Below, one piece after another: positions 8,554-17,451 of a stretch of 64,000 bases of DNA. The position numbers were made by a program, and so were the translations under genes. The first letter of the stretch is position 1. The number at the start of each line of letters is the position of its first letter. This DNA comes from Lentisphaeria bacterium. GTDB lineage: Bacteria; Verrucomicrobiota; Lentisphaeria; Victivallales; UBA1829. The notes below the pieces were generated by a model. It had not been told where the DNA came from, ran no database searches, and saw only the letters and a program-made list of their open reading frames with translations. The stretch covers positions 1-64,000 of the forward strand of contig JAFTIQ010000003.1 in the NCBI GenBank assembly GCA_017456805.1, read 5' to 3'.

Positions 8554-9533
8554 GAAGCATTGTCCTCCTGAGCATTCTTTTCCATGAAAAATTCGATTTT
8601 GCGGAAACGGTCATATCGCTGATTGACCAATTCTTCCGCACTCATTTTTTCCATTTCAGCCAGCTCTGCAAGGATAACTTTTTTGATTTCAGCAGCAGCA
8701 CCGTCATAATCTTTATGGGCTCCGCCGAGGGGTTCAGGAATGACTCCATCCACGAGTTTCAGTTCCAGAAGATCTTTTGCGGTCAGGCGCAAAGCTTCAG
8801 CAGCTTTTGCAGAATATGCTCTGTCTTTCCAGAGAATCGCAGCACATCCTTCCGGAGTAATCACGGAGTAGTAAGCATTTTCCATGATCATGACCTTGTT
8901 TCCGACTCCAATAGCAAGCGCACCGCCGCTTCCGCCTTCTCCGATCACAATGCAAAGAATGGGAACCGTCAGAGAGAACATTTCCCGCAGGTTCACCGCA
9001 ATCGCTTCGCCGATATGACGTTCTTCCGATGCAACTCCGGGGAATGCTCCCGGAGTATCAATAAATGTAATGATGGGAACTTTTGCCATTTCAGCAACCT
9101 GCATCAGACGGAGTGCCTTGCGGTATCCTTCCGGATGGGGACAGCCGAAGTTGCGCATCACGTTATCCTTCGTGTTGCGTCCTTTCTGGGTTCCGATCAC
9201 CATGACAGGTTTCCCATTGATTTTAGCGAATCCCCCGACGATTGCCGCATCATCGGCAAAACGGCGGTCTCCGTGAAATTCCAGAAAATCTGTGCAGAGC
9301 CGTTCAATATAATCAAGCGTATAAGGTCTGTTTGGATGACGGGCGAGCTGAACCCGCTGCCAGCTGCTCAGTGATCCATAGATATTCCGTTCCATGAGAT
9401 CAATCTTTTTCCGGAGGGCTTCGATTTCTTCTGTTGCATCAAATTTGCTTGCAGCAGAAAACTGTTCCAGTTCCTGAAGTTTTGCTTCCAGTTCTGCAAT
9501 GGGCTTTTCAAATTCAAGATATGCAGCTGCCAT
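8535..9533 (-). CDS. accA: Acetyl-CoA carboxylase carboxyltransferase subunit alpha
   Basis: AccA forms the carboxyltransferase with AccD and transfers CO2 from biotin to acetyl-CoA, the committed step of fatty acid synthesis. The 332-residue protein has the family's full length and landmarks: N-terminal LEFEKPIAELEAKLQEL coiled coil, ARHPNRPYTLDYIE, FGCPHPEGYRKALRLM, PGAFPGVASEERHIGEAI and IGEGGSGGALAIG. AAGGAG precedes the ATG. It heads the accA-GNAT-murI run; accD is not in the window. Confidence 0.96.
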   Translation of the reverse strand: MAAAYLEFEKPIAELEAKLQELEQFSAASKFDATEEIEALRKKIDLMERNIYGSLSSWQRVQLARHPNRPYTLDYIERLCTDFLEFHGDRRFADDAAIVGGFAKINGKPVMVIGTQKGRNTKDNVMRNFGCPHPEGYRKALRLMQVAEMAKVPIITFIDTPGAFPGVASEERHIGEAIAVNLREMFSLTVPILCIVIGEGGSGGALAIGVGNKVMIMENAYYSVITPEGCAAILWKDRAYSAKAAEALRLTAKDLLELKLVDGVIPEPLGGAHKDYDGAAAEIKKVILAELAEMEKMSAEELVNQRYDRFRKIEFFMEKNAQEDNASCPKNV

Positions 9534-9663
9534 TTTATATTCTCCTTGAGAGTAATTTATGATACTATTTCAATCCGTGGTAAGATACCATCTCAAACGA
9601 TATTTTTCAACTCCCCGGGATCACTTTTTCACTTCTTTTTTTTATATTATATAAGGAAAAGAC

Positions 9664-9697
9664 AAAAAAAAGCCTGTCCTGCACAGGCAGAACAGGC
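9664..9697 (-). terminator. Rho-independent terminator after the lipoprotein pair
   Basis: A GCCTGT...ACAGGC stem (72-77 paired with 92-97 of this block) with further internal pairing is followed on the minus strand by eight T. It lies 19 bp past the stop of the 61-residue lipoprotein and separates it from accA. Confidence 0.8.
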
Positions 9698-9715
9698 AAA
9701 ATCTCACATTCCGGA

Positions 9716-9901
9716 TCAGTTGATCGGAGTGACAACCAGTCCATCACCATAGACGGCACTTTCGAGAGAAATGCCGAAGAAGGTGTTGTAGTAGACATTA
9801 CCACTGCGGGGACCGGATTTCGGTGTACGGGAAGACATACAGCCGGTTGCGACAGATGCAAGCACAAGAGCTGCTGCGGCAACAATAAGAAGCTTTTTCA
9901 T
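9716..9901 (-). CDS. Tiny lipoprotein, second of a tandem pair
   Basis: The 61-residue product has a lysine-headed signal peptide and a lipobox ending VATGC, so it should be lipidated at Cys21. The mature part is only about 40 residues, with an NVYYNTFFGISLESAVYGDG block shared almost unchanged with the protein just upstream. A good AGGAAGG ribosome site supports the start. The two genes are 37 bp apart and share a promoter and a terminator. No family was recognised; the conserved YY..FFGISLESAVYGDG segment is probably the functional part. Peptidoglycan-side or outer-membrane location is inferred from the lipobox. Confidence 0.8.
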   Translation of the reverse strand: MKKLLIVAAAALVLASVATGCMSSRTPKSGPRSGNVYYNTFFGISLESAVYGDGLVVTPIN

Positions 9902-9938
9902 AATTTATTTCCTTCCTGAATGTTCTATTCAGAACAAA

Positions 9939-10118
9939 TTACTTCTGGTTGACGATGAGTCCATCACCATAGACAGCACTTTCGAGAGAAATGCCGAAGA
10001 AGGTCTGGTAGTAAACGTTTTTAGCACGGGGACCGGAGGTGGGTGTGCGGAGAGAACCGCAACCGGTGAATGCGAGAACCATGCAAGCGGCTGCTGCGAG
10101 AAGAACGAGCTTTTTCAT
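9939..10118 (-). CDS. Tiny lipoprotein, first of a tandem pair
   Basis: I read a 59-residue frame from an ATG at 10118 to a TAA at 9939, preceded by AAGGAGA. It has a lysine-headed signal peptide and a lipobox ending AFTGC (Cys20), then SLRTPTSGPRAKNVYY and the FFGISLESAVYGDG block seen in the neighbour. The two mature proteins are paralogues differing mainly at the extreme C terminus (LIVNQK here, LVVTPIN there). A near-consensus promoter lies 62 bp upstream. The function is unknown; strong expression of a small envelope lipoprotein is inferred from the promoter. Confidence 0.78.
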   Translation of the reverse strand: MKKLVLLAAAACMVLAFTGCGSLRTPTSGPRAKNVYYQTFFGISLESAVYGDGLIVNQK

Positions 10119-10505
10119 GTTTTTGTCTCCTTGGATAAAAGGTTAAGAGAATTCCCCCATGGAATCCTTTCCTTTCCTAATTATAGCCCCTGTTCCCGAA
10201 AAAATCAAGGGGTTTTTAAGAGTTTTTTACATTTTTTAAGTTCAGATTTCAAGATAATTAAGGTTTCTGTTCCGTTTGATTGCTTAAGAATTGATCGTAA
10301 AACAAAGTGTCAGTTGTTCTCTTTGGCGGGGATTTTTATATTTATCGGTAATCAAATTTGAAAAATGATCATCATGAGATATATTACATAAATATGAAAG
10401 AAAAAAAATGCAATTGTTCGGTGCCGTGACGGGAAGGCGCATCTTGGGATAACTGTCTCCATTGGAACTCCGGCTGCCGTAATCATTATAATTAAGGTTT
10501 TGGAT
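10119..10505. other. 387-bp intergenic region between divergent genes
   Basis: This A+T-rich gap separates the lipoprotein pair (-) from truA (+). It holds the strong minus-strand promoter at 10180-10208 and a long leader for the lipoprotein messenger. Nothing RNA-gene-like was seen. For truA only short A+T-rich stretches are visible and no promoter could be fixed. Confidence 0.6.
10180..10208 (-). promoter_or_regulatory. Strong sigma70-type promoter for the lipoprotein pair
   Basis: On the minus strand TTGATT (10208-10203) is followed after exactly 17 bp by a perfect TATAAT (10185-10180). The first lipoprotein ATG lies 62 bp beyond the -10 box. Confidence 0.75.
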
Positions 10506-11366
10506 ATGGAAGAAACTCAGGCAGAAATTATCTTCCCTGAAAAAAAAGTGCGGAATTTCAAAATAACCCTGATGTTCGACGGGACGAATTACCACGGCTG
10601 GCAGCGTCAGCCGAACGGGATCACGGTGCAGGAGGTTCTGGAGGACCGGTTATTCAAACTGTTCGGCAGAACACCGGTACGGGTGCAGGGAAGCAGCCGT
10701 ACAGATGCCGGAGTTCATGCTCTGGGGATGGTCGGATCATTCCGTGCCCCGGAATCTCCGTATATCCCGGATGACCGTTTGCTGCGCTCCCTGAACAAAC
10801 TTCTGCCGGAGGATATCCGGATCCGCTCTCTGGAACAGGTGGATGAATCTTTCAATGCCAGGTTTTCCGCAGAAGGAAAATCCTATGTATATATTATAGA
10901 TACAGGAACGGCGGAGCCTTTTACCTCCCGCTGGAGCTGGAATCTTCCGGACTTTACGAATCTTGACGGAGTCCGGCAGGCGTTGACTTATTTTGTCGGG
11001 GAGCATGATTTCAAAAGTTATGCCGTAGAAGCCGCCAACCGGGAGGATACGGTCCGGAAGATCATCCGGGCTGAGATGTACGAGTGCGGTCCGCTGAAGA
11101 TGATTCATTTTATCGGAACAGGCTTTCTATATAAAATGGTAAGAAGCATGGTGGGCGCGATTGCTGAAGTCGGCAGGAACCGTCTGGCACCGGAACGGAT
11201 CGGGGAGATCCTGGAGGAAAAGAAGCGCACTCCGGGGCGGGATACAGCGCCTGCCCGCGGATTATTTCTTGTGAAGGTGTTTTATGAGCCGGAGGAATGG
11301 AAAAATTACGAAATGCGGCAGGTTCCGTTTGCGATGAGGTGGAGTTCCGACAAAGGAATTTTATGA
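10506..11366 (+). CDS. truA: tRNA pseudouridine synthase A
   Basis: TruA makes pseudouridine at positions 38-40 of the tRNA anticodon arm. The protein has FDGTNYHGWQRQ, the catalytic SSRTDAGVHA with its Asp, FNARFSAEGKSYVY, and the C-terminal GTGFLYKMVRSMVGAI and DTAPARGLFLVKV. A TTG two codons upstream (10500) could also start the frame, but the ATG at 10506 is preferred; neither has a strong ribosome site. Length (286-288) is slightly long for the family, with an extra N-terminal segment. A coiled-coil gene follows 34 bp later. Confidence 0.95.
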   Translation: MEETQAEIIFPEKKVRNFKITLMFDGTNYHGWQRQPNGITVQEVLEDRLFKLFGRTPVRVQGSSRTDAGVHALGMVGSFRAPESPYIPDDRLLRSLNKLLPEDIRIRSLEQVDESFNARFSAEGKSYVYIIDTGTAEPFTSRWSWNLPDFTNLDGVRQALTYFVGEHDFKSYAVEAANREDTVRKIIRAEMYECGPLKMIHFIGTGFLYKMVRSMVGAIAEVGRNRLAPERIGEILEEKKRTPGRDTAPARGLFLVKVFYEPEEWKNYEMRQVPFAMRWSSDKGIL

Positions 11367-11400
11367 AAAAAAAGAAAAAAACAGGGAAAAATGAAAAAAA

Positions 11401-12150
11401 ATGAAAAAAAATAGCATTTTAAACTGGATTTTTTTACGAAGTGGTGCTATATTAATGCTTACATGCATAGAGTTTATGCCTATGGATGTGTTGTCTGGAG
11501 AGGATCTCCGGGCGGAAAATGAGCGGCTGAAAGCTGAAAATCGGCGATTGGCTGCGGAACTTGCGTTCAGGGTGAACGAAAATGAAGCCCTTCGCAAGGA
11601 GCTGATTGAAACACTGGATAAATATTCGACGCAGGCCGGTCGTATGAGACGCATGGAAGCGAACTTCGCCGGGACCATCGAGACCCTTGAACCGGTGTAT
11701 ACGGGCACCAGGGAGATGGAACTGGCTGCCGATTTACTTACATGTACCTCATTGATGAACAAAGTCTCCGCATTGATTCTTACATTCGCGGAAAATCTCT
11801 CCAAACGACTGCCTGAACTGACTCATGATCAAGTCGAGACGGCAAAACTCCGAATACAAATTGATAACCTGAGAGCTGCCGCCTTCGATTTGGCAAGGCT
11901 GGCGTCCCCTCCGCAAGGATCCGGAAAACCGGGTGTTTGCCGGGTTCTTGAACTGGATCCCCGTTCAAAAATAGTGATATTGAATGGCGGATACCGGGAT
12001 GGGATCCGCGAGGGAATGACTCTGAATCATGAGAAAGTAGTCTTAAAGATCATCGCAGTACGCAACTTTGTGAGCGCGGCGGTAGTGATTTCGGACTCGT
12101 TCGATAAATTGGCGGTCGGAATTGAGGTGAAAGCCTCAGTATCCAAGTAG
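11401..12150 (+). CDS. Coiled-coil membrane protein of unknown function
   Basis: The 249-residue protein has one N-terminal membrane or signal segment (about residues 7-30), a charged coiled coil (about 33-70, with ERLKAENRRLAAELAF), a mixed middle, and a C-terminal beta-rich part (about 185-249) reading CRVLELDPRSKIVILNGGYRDGIREGM. That last part resembles the beta-barrel of MreC-like envelope proteins, but overall similarity is too weak for a name. A poly-A stretch precedes the ATG and no strong ribosome site is visible. It sits between truA and rplV, where the first half of the S10 operon would be expected. A periplasmic scaffold role is inference. Confidence 0.6.
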   Translation: MKKNSILNWIFLRSGAILMLTCIEFMPMDVLSGEDLRAENERLKAENRRLAAELAFRVNENEALRKELIETLDKYSTQAGRMRRMEANFAGTIETLEPVYTGTREMELAADLLTCTSLMNKVSALILTFAENLSKRLPELTHDQVETAKLRIQIDNLRAAAFDLARLASPPQGSGKPGVCRVLELDPRSKIVILNGGYRDGIREGMTLNHEKVVLKIIAVRNFVSAAVVISDSFDKLAVGIEVKASVSK

Positions 12151-12227
12151 AAAACAACAGGATTCTGATAGAAAAAGAAGAATCTTTTTAAGATAAAAAC
12201 CTTTAACAAAGAAAAGAGAAAGCAGTT

Positions 12228-12566
12228 ATGGAAGTCAGGGCGATTACAAAAAACGTCCGCATCTCCCCGCAGAAAGCTGGTGACTTTTCCCACACGATTC
12301 AGGGAAAGAAAGTCATGGATGCACTTGCGATGACGGAGCTGTGTCCGAGAAAGGCAGCACGCCTTTTTGCAAAAACGCTGAGAAGCGCTCTTGCAAACGC
12401 TGAAAACAACTGCGAACTGAAGCGCGAAGATCTGATTGTGAAGATGGCTGTGGCAAACCCCGGTCCGATCATGAGAAGATTCCGCCCCAAAGCTCGTGGT
12501 TCCGCAGGTAGAATCAGAAAACGTACAAGCCATTTCACGGTGGTTCTCACCGATGGCAAAAACTAA
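12228..12566 (+). CDS. rplV: Ribosomal protein L22
   Basis: L22 binds 23S rRNA and lines the exit tunnel. The 112-residue frame has VRISPQKAGDF, CPRKAARLFAKTLRSALANAENN and the C-terminal basic loop RRFRPKARGSAGRIRKRTSH. It is the first ribosomal gene of this run: rpsS, rplB, rplW, rplD, rplC and rpsJ, which usually precede it, are absent here. Confidence 0.97.
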   Translation: MEVRAITKNVRISPQKAGDFSHTIQGKKVMDALAMTELCPRKAARLFAKTLRSALANAENNCELKREDLIVKMAVANPGPIMRRFRPKARGSAGRIRKRTSHFTVVLTDGKN

Positions 12567-12582
12567 GGAAAGGGACTAATAA

Positions 12583-13275
12583 GTGGGTCAGAAGGTCAAT
12601 CCTGTCGGGCTGAGATTAGCCCTGAATAAGAACTGGAGCTCCCGTTGGTACGCCGCAAAGAAGAACTTCGGCGACTGGCTGCTGGAAGACATGAAAGTTC
12701 GCGAGTTCATCAAGAAGAACTACAACGCGGCTGCAATTTCCAAAGTTCTTATCGAAAGATGCGGTGAACGCGTCCGTATCACAATCTTCGCTGCACGCCC
12801 CGGTGTTCTCATCGGCCGCAAAGGTGCAGATCTCGAAACGCTGAAAACAACCGTTGCCAAACTTCTGGCATCCAAGAACGAATTGATTCTCGACGTTGTC
12901 GAAGTCTCCCGTCCTGATACGGATGCACAGCTGGTCGGCGAAGGAATTGCTGCTCAGCTTGAACGCAGAATCGGTTTCCGCCGTGCTATGAAGAAAGCGA
13001 TCCAGGTCGCTATGGAAGCCGGTGTGGAAGGAATCAAGATTCAGTGTGCCGGCCGTCTTGGCGGTGCTGAACTTGCTCGTACCGAACATTACAAAGAAGG
13101 CAGAACCCCGCTTCACACTTTGAAAGCTCACATTGACTATGCTTTCACCGAAGCGAACACCACTGCCGGAAAAATCGGAATTAAAGTCTGGATTTGTCAC
13201 AAAGAGCCTACGGAGGTAATGCAAAATGCCGTTAATGCCAAAAAGGGTAAAGCACAGAAAGGTGCAGCGAGGTAA
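12583..13275 (+). CDS. rpsC: Ribosomal protein S3
   Basis: S3 is a 30S head protein at the mRNA entry. The 230-residue frame starts at GTG ([11 protein letters not shown]) after AAGGAAAGGGA and has the KH-type segment [16 protein letters not shown] and the C-terminal [17 protein letters not shown]. Its last 50 bp overlap the start of rplP in another frame. Confidence 0.97.
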   Translation: MGQKVNPVGLRLALNKNWSSRWYAAKKNFGDWLLEDMKVREFIKKNYNAAAISKVLIERCGERVRITIFAARPGVLIGRKGADLETLKTTVAKLLASKNELILDVVEVSRPDTDAQLVGEGIAAQLERRIGFRRAMKKAIQVAMEAGVEGIKIQCAGRLGGAELARTEHYKEGRTPLHTLKAHIDYAFTEANTTAGKIGIKVWICHKEPTEVMQNAVNAKKGKAQKGAAR

Positions 13276-13645
13276 TCTCGGGGGCCTTTCGCAGAGATGT
13301 AATGAGCTGGATTTCGGCGATTACGGTCTGCAGAGCCTTGAGAGAATTTATCTCACAGCCAATCAGATTGAAGCCGCACGTGTGGCAATTACCCGTCACA
13401 TGAAACGTCGCGGTAAAGTATGGATCCGCGTGTTCCCTTATAAGCCCTACACCAAGAAACCGTTGGAAGTCCGTATGGGTAAGGGAAAAGGAAACGTGGA
13501 ATATTGGGTCGCTCCCGTCAAACCCGGCAGAGTCCTGTTTGAAGTGAGCGGATGTTCCGAAAATGTTGCGAAGGAAGCGATGAGCCTTGCGGCTTCCAAG
13601 CTCCCTGTCAAATGTAAATTCGTCATGCGTCTTCAGCATGCCTGA
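13226..13645 (+). CDS. rplP: Ribosomal protein L16
   Basis: L16 organises the tRNA-binding region of the 50S subunit. The 139-residue frame begins [16 protein letters not shown], close to the usual MLMPKR start, which places the ATG at 13226 inside rpsC with a GGAGGT site at 13211-13216. [17 protein letters not shown] is the family signature. The 50-bp overlap with rpsC implies translational coupling. Confidence 0.97.
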   Translation: MPLMPKRVKHRKVQRGNLGGLSQRCNELDFGDYGLQSLERIYLTANQIEAARVAITRHMKRRGKVWIRVFPYKPYTKKPLEVRMGKGKGNVEYWVAPVKPGRVLFEVSGCSENVAKEAMSLAASKLPVKCKFVMRLQHA

Positions 13646-13664
13646 TGAGAGAGGATAACTTATC

Positions 13665-13862
13665 ATGAAGATGAAAGAAGTCAAAGAACTGACTCCGGCT
13701 GAGCTCGACCTGAAGGTTCAGGATCTCCGCAAAGAGCATTTCTCCCTCCGTCAGCAGGCCAAGACGGGTACCCTTGAAAATACCGCCCGTCTGAGACAGG
13801 TCCGCAAGGACATTGCAAGATGCCTCACGGAAAAGACAATCAGATCCGCTGCGAAGGTCTGA
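13665..13862 (+). CDS. rpmC: Ribosomal protein L29
   Basis: This is a 65-residue two-helix protein beside the exit tunnel, with KEVKELTPAELDLKVQDLRKE and the basic ARLRQVRKDIARCLT end typical of L29. An ATG two codons downstream is an alternative start. Confidence 0.95.
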   Translation: MKMKEVKELTPAELDLKVQDLRKEHFSLRQQAKTGTLENTARLRQVRKDIARCLTEKTIRSAAKV

Positions 13863-13876
13863 GAACAACTTAACGA

Positions 13877-14164
13877 ATGGAATGTGCAATGAATGAAGTG
13901 AGCAGCAGCGCCACCCGCGGAAACCGCAAGCACAGAGTCGGCATCGTGGTCAGCGACGTTCAGAACAAGACCATCACTGTCGAAATTGAACGCAGAGCGG
14001 CGCACAGCAAATACAAAAAGGTCGTCAAAGTCCGTACGCGCTATGCCGTGCACGACGAGAACAACGACGCGAAAGTCGGCGACACAGTCAGAATCGGCGA
14101 AACCAGGCCTCTCAGCAAGAACAAACGCTGGCGCCTTGAACAGATCATCAGCCACGCTGAATGA
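13877..14164 (+). CDS. rpsQ: Ribosomal protein S17
   Basis: S17 is a primary 16S-binding OB-fold protein. The frame has RKHRVGIVVSDVQNKTITVE and DTVRIGETRPLSKNKRW, which are diagnostic. The N terminus is longer than usual and the ribosome site is weak; the ATG at 13889 is an alternative start. Confidence 0.95.
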   Translation: MECAMNEVSSSATRGNRKHRVGIVVSDVQNKTITVEIERRAAHSKYKKVVKVRTRYAVHDENNDAKVGDTVRIGETRPLSKNKRWRLEQIISHAE

Positions 14165-14185
14165 GAACCCTGAGGAGATACTGAA

Positions 14186-14551
14186 ATGGTTCAAATGCAA
14201 ACAGTGATGGAAGTTGCTGACAACTCCGGCGCAAAGCGTGTCATGGTTATGACCGTTCTGGGTCAGAAGCGTCGCTCCGCACGCATCGGTGATGTCGTTA
14301 CCGCTGCAGTCCGGGAATCCATCCCCGGCGGTGCCGTTAAGAAAGGCGATGTTGTCAAGGTCGTTATCGTCAGAACTGCGAACAAGATTCGCCGTGAAGA
14401 CGGATCCTACCTCCGCTTTGATTCCAATGCGGCGGTGGTTGTTGATGATGAAAAGAACCCCAAAGGAACACGTATCTTTGGTCCTGTTGCACGCGAATTG
14501 CGTGAAAAAGGGTTCATGAAGATTGTTTCTCTCGCTCCGGAGGTGCTCTGA
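14186..14551 (+). CDS. rplN: Ribosomal protein L14
   Basis: L14 forms part of the subunit interface. The 121-residue frame starts [20 protein letters not shown] after GGAGATACTGAA and has the family length and the [24 protein letters not shown] end. Its stop overlaps the rplX start (TGATG). Confidence 0.97.
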   Translation: MVQMQTVMEVADNSGAKRVMVMTVLGQKRRSARIGDVVTAAVRESIPGGAVKKGDVVKVVIVRTANKIRREDGSYLRFDSNAAVVVDDEKNPKGTRIFGPVARELREKGFMKIVSLAPEVL

Positions 14552-14829
14552 TGTTTTCTGAAAAGTGTGCCAAAATTTACCATGTCAAAAAAGGCGACGT
14601 GGTTGAAGTCCTGAGCGGCGAATGGAAAAAAGAAACCGGTAAGATCACGGCTGTTCTGAAGAAGAAAGACCGTGTTGTTCTTGAGATCACCAGCCTTTCT
14701 GCTGACAAACTTGAGAACCGTATCGGCATGAAGACCGTGAAAAAGACCCAGGCGAATCCGAGAGGCGGAATGGTCCGTCGTTCTGTGAGCGTCCATGTCT
14801 CCAATGTCCGGGTCAAGGAGAACGCATAA
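14551..14829 (+). CDS. rplX: Ribosomal protein L24
   Basis: L24 is an early 50S assembly protein with a KOW motif. The 92-residue frame has HVKKGDVVEVLSGEWKKETGK and the GGMVRRSVSVHVSNV end. It overlaps both neighbours by one base-sharing start/stop, so the whole stretch is translationally coupled. Confidence 0.95.
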   Translation: MFSEKCAKIYHVKKGDVVEVLSGEWKKETGKITAVLKKKDRVVLEITSLSADKLENRIGMKTVKKTQANPRGGMVRRSVSVHVSNVRVKENA

Positions 14830-15365
14830 TGCCTGACATGAAGAAAAAATACGAAGAGGAAATTGTTCCCGCTCTCAAAGAGAAGCTGGGCATCTCCAAC
14901 ATTATGGAAGTTCCCAAGCTGAAAAAGATTGTGATCAGCACTGGGATCAGCACCAAATCTGAAAAGGATGCTTTTACAGAAGCAAGAACCCATTTGACAG
15001 CACTTGCCGGTCAGGCACCTGTTACCTGTAAGGCAAAGAAGAACGTCGCGAACTTCAAACTCCGCGTCGGTCAGCCTGTGGGTCTCATGGTCACCCTCCG
15101 CGGTGCCAATATGTATCGTTTCCTTGACAGATTTGTCCACAACGCTTTGCCGCGTGTCAGAGACTTCCGCGGCGTGCCGAATCGGGGATTTGACGGGGTT
15201 GGAAATTACAACCTTGGTGTTCAGGATGTTTCCATCTTTACAGAAATTGACTTGGAAAAGATCAAATATCCCCTTGGACTTAACATTACAATGGTTACCA
15301 GCGCGAAGACCGATGCAGCTGCAAAGGAACTTCTGAAGATGCTGGAAATGCCGTTCGAGCACTGA
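14829..15365 (+). CDS. rplE: Ribosomal protein L5
   Basis: L5 binds 5S rRNA in the central protuberance. The 178-residue frame has IMEVPKLKKIVISTGI, RVGQPVGLMVTLRGANMY, FRGVPNRGFDGVGNYNLG and the usual length. Confidence 0.97.
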   Translation: MPDMKKKYEEEIVPALKEKLGISNIMEVPKLKKIVISTGISTKSEKDAFTEARTHLTALAGQAPVTCKAKKNVANFKLRVGQPVGLMVTLRGANMYRFLDRFVHNALPRVRDFRGVPNRGFDGVGNYNLGVQDVSIFTEIDLEKIKYPLGLNITMVTSAKTDAAAKELLKMLEMPFEH

Positions 15366-15377
15366 GAGGAGTAAATC

Positions 15378-15563
15378 ATGGCGAAAAAAAGTCTTATTGC
15401 CAAACAGAAGCGCGGAAGCAAGTTCCCTGTCCGGAACTATACCCGCTGCCAGAAATGCGGCAGACCTCGTGCATACATCCGTAAATTCAAACTTTGCCGT
15501 CTTTGCTTCCGTGAAATGGCCCTCAGCGGTCAGATTCCGGGCATTGTCAAGGCCAGCTGGTAA
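15378..15563 (+). CDS. rpsN: Ribosomal protein S14, zinc-binding type
   Basis: The 61-residue frame is the short zinc-ribbon S14: CQKC and CRLC pairs (about residues 24-27 and 40-43) bracket [12 protein letters not shown], and it ends [17 protein letters not shown]. Lineages with this form bind zinc here; no zinc-free paralogue is in the window. Confidence 0.97.
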   Translation: MAKKSLIAKQKRGSKFPVRNYTRCQKCGRPRAYIRKFKLCRLCFREMALSGQIPGIVKASW

Positions 15564-15574
15564 GAGGTGCTACA

Positions 15575-15967
15575 ATGAGTATGCAGGATCCTATTTCCGA
15601 TATGCTGACACGCATCCGCAACGCTGCGATGTCTTCCCAGAAATCGGTTGTTATGCCTTCCTCCAAAATGAAAGCTGCAATTGCAAAAGTTCTTCTTGAA
15701 GAAGGATACATTGCAGGTTATCATGTGGATGGCGATGTGAAGAAGACCCTCACGGTGGACATGAAATATTACATGCGCCGTCCTGTGATTGAGGGTATCG
15801 AACGCGTGAGTAAACCTTCTTGCCGTCTCTACTGCGGCAGCAAGGAAATTCCCCGGGTGAAAGACGGACTTGGTATTGCGATTCTTTCTTCTCCCAAAGG
15901 AATCATCAGCGGTAAAGAAGCAAAAGCTCAGAATGTTGGCGGAGAAATTCTCTGCTATGTCTGGTGA
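15575..15967 (+). CDS. rpsH: Ribosomal protein S8
   Basis: S8 is a 16S-binding protein and, in enteric bacteria, the spc operon translational repressor. The 130-residue frame starts MSMQDPISDMLTRIRNAAM and ends with the diagnostic GIAILSSPKGIISGKEAKAQNVGGEILCYVW. Confidence 0.97.
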   Translation: MSMQDPISDMLTRIRNAAMSSQKSVVMPSSKMKAAIAKVLLEEGYIAGYHVDGDVKKTLTVDMKYYMRRPVIEGIERVSKPSCRLYCGSKEIPRVKDGLGIAILSSPKGIISGKEAKAQNVGGEILCYVW

Positions 15968-15985
15968 TGAAGCGAGGGATTGAAG

Positions 15986-16519
15986 ATGTCTAGAATCGGA
16001 AAAAAACCGGTTGCCTTCACACCGGATGTTAAAGTTGCAGTGAAGGATGGTGTGATCACCGTCGAAGGCAAACTTGGAAAGCTTGCTCTGAATCTTCCTC
16101 CGCACACCAATGCGGAAGTTCAGGAAAATCAGGTGGTTGTCGGTTGCGACGACCATGCTGATGCAGGTATGTATCATGGTTTGGCAAGAAGCCTTGTCAA
16201 CAATATGATCATCGGTGTTTCCAAGGGATACTCCAAAGAGCTCCAGATCGTTGGAGTCGGTTACAAAGCGACGCTGGCTGGAAACAAACTTACCCTGAAC
16301 CTGGGATATTCTCATCCGATCAACTATGTTGTTCCCGAAGGGATCAAGATGAACATTGTTGATGGTGTGAAGATTCAGATCTCCGGTATTGACAAGCAGT
16401 TGGTTGGAGAAGTTGCGGCCCGTATCAGACGGTTCAAGAAACCTGAGCCCTACAAAGGCAAAGGTGTCCGTTACTCTGACGAACATGTTGTGATCAAGCC
16501 TGGTAAGACCAACGCGTGA
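15986..16519 (+). CDS. rplF: Ribosomal protein L6
   Basis: L6 sits near the sarcin-ricin loop. The ATG at 15986 (MSRIGKKPV) is chosen because it follows GCGAGGGA and matches the family start; an in-frame TTG at 15980 is less likely. YSHPINYVVPEGI and EPYKGKGVRYSDEHVVIKPGK are diagnostic. Confidence 0.97.
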   Translation: MSRIGKKPVAFTPDVKVAVKDGVITVEGKLGKLALNLPPHTNAEVQENQVVVGCDDHADAGMYHGLARSLVNNMIIGVSKGYSKELQIVGVGYKATLAGNKLTLNLGYSHPINYVVPEGIKMNIVDGVKIQISGIDKQLVGEVAARIRRFKKPEPYKGKGVRYSDEHVVIKPGKTNA

Positions 16520-16534
16520 TGAAAGGTTGTAAAA

Positions 16535-16894
16535 ATGTATAAAACAGCAAAAGAAAAAAGAGTCAGACGTCACGTTCGCGTCCGCGGAAAAATTTCCGGG
16601 ACCGCTGCGAGACCCCGTCTCTGTGTGAGCATCACGGCAAACAATATGTATGTTCAGTTCATTGATGATGAAGCTGGCAAGACTCTGGCGGCAACGTCTA
16701 CTCTCGCAGCTGATTTCAAGGCACTGAATCTGAAGCGCAACGTCGAAGCAGCAGCTGCTCTCGGCAAGCTTGCCGGTGAAAAGGCCAAAGCAGCCGGAAT
16801 TGAAACGGTTGTTTTTGACAGAAGCGGTAATCAGTACCACGGCCGGGTGAAGGCGCTTGCAGAAGCAGCCCGGGAAGCCGGTTTGAAATTCTAA
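16535..16894 (+). CDS. rplR: Ribosomal protein L18
   Basis: L18 binds 5S rRNA with L5. The 119-residue frame has [30 protein letters not shown], and [26 protein letters not shown], all typical. Confidence 0.97.
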   Translation: MYKTAKEKRVRRHVRVRGKISGTAARPRLCVSITANNMYVQFIDDEAGKTLAATSTLAADFKALNLKRNVEAAAALGKLAGEKAKAAGIETVVFDRSGNQYHGRVKALAEAAREAGLKF

Positions 16895-16905
16895 TGGAGA
16901 TGATC

Positions 16906-17436
16906 ATGGCTATTGAAAAGAAAAATCAGGAAGCAGATGTTAAAGATGTTGCCGTTTCTTTCGACCGTGAAAACTCCGGTGAAATGGAAGAAATCGTTCT
17001 GAGCATCAACCGTTGCACAAAGGTTGTCAAAGGCGGTAAAAACATGTCTTTCGGTGCGCTGATTGTTGTTGGCGACAGAAAAGGCAAAGTCGGATATGGA
17101 TATGGCAAAGCCAATGAAGTTTCCGATGCGATCCGCAAGGCTCAGGAAGCAGCAAAGAAAAATATGATTACAGTTCCGCTGTTTGGTGAAACTGTTCCTC
17201 ATACAGTTATTGCAAAGTACGCAGGATCCAAGGTTCTCATCCGTCCTGCATCTGCCGGTACCGGTGTTATCGCCGGTGGTGCGATGCGTGCGGTTCTGGA
17301 TCTGGCTGGTGTTGTTGACGTTCTTGGAAAATCTCTGGGATCCGGCAACCCTGCAAACGTTGTGAAGGCAACCTTCAAGGCGATCGAAATGATGAAGTCC
17401 AAGAAGGAAGTCATGGAAAAACGCGGACTTGCATAA
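16906..17436 (+). CDS. rpsE: Ribosomal protein S5
   Basis: S5 contributes to decoding accuracy and mRNA unwinding. The frame is open from ATGs at 16894 and 16900, but the ATG at 16906 has GGAG six bases upstream and is preferred (176 residues). [39 protein letters not shown] and [19 protein letters not shown] are diagnostic. The next gene is rplO, without rpmD between. Confidence 0.96.
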   Translation: MAIEKKNQEADVKDVAVSFDRENSGEMEEIVLSINRCTKVVKGGKNMSFGALIVVGDRKGKVGYGYGKANEVSDAIRKAQEAAKKNMITVPLFGETVPHTVIAKYAGSKVLIRPASAGTGVIAGGAMRAVLDLAGVVDVLGKSLGSGNPANVVKATFKAIEMMKSKKEVMEKRGLA

Positions 17437-17451
17437 TAAGGAGATCTGAAA

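Noticed and set aside
15530..16840. A 436-codon minus-strand frame across rpsH, rplF and rplR
   Set aside because: It is antisense to three certain ribosomal genes, with shadow composition.
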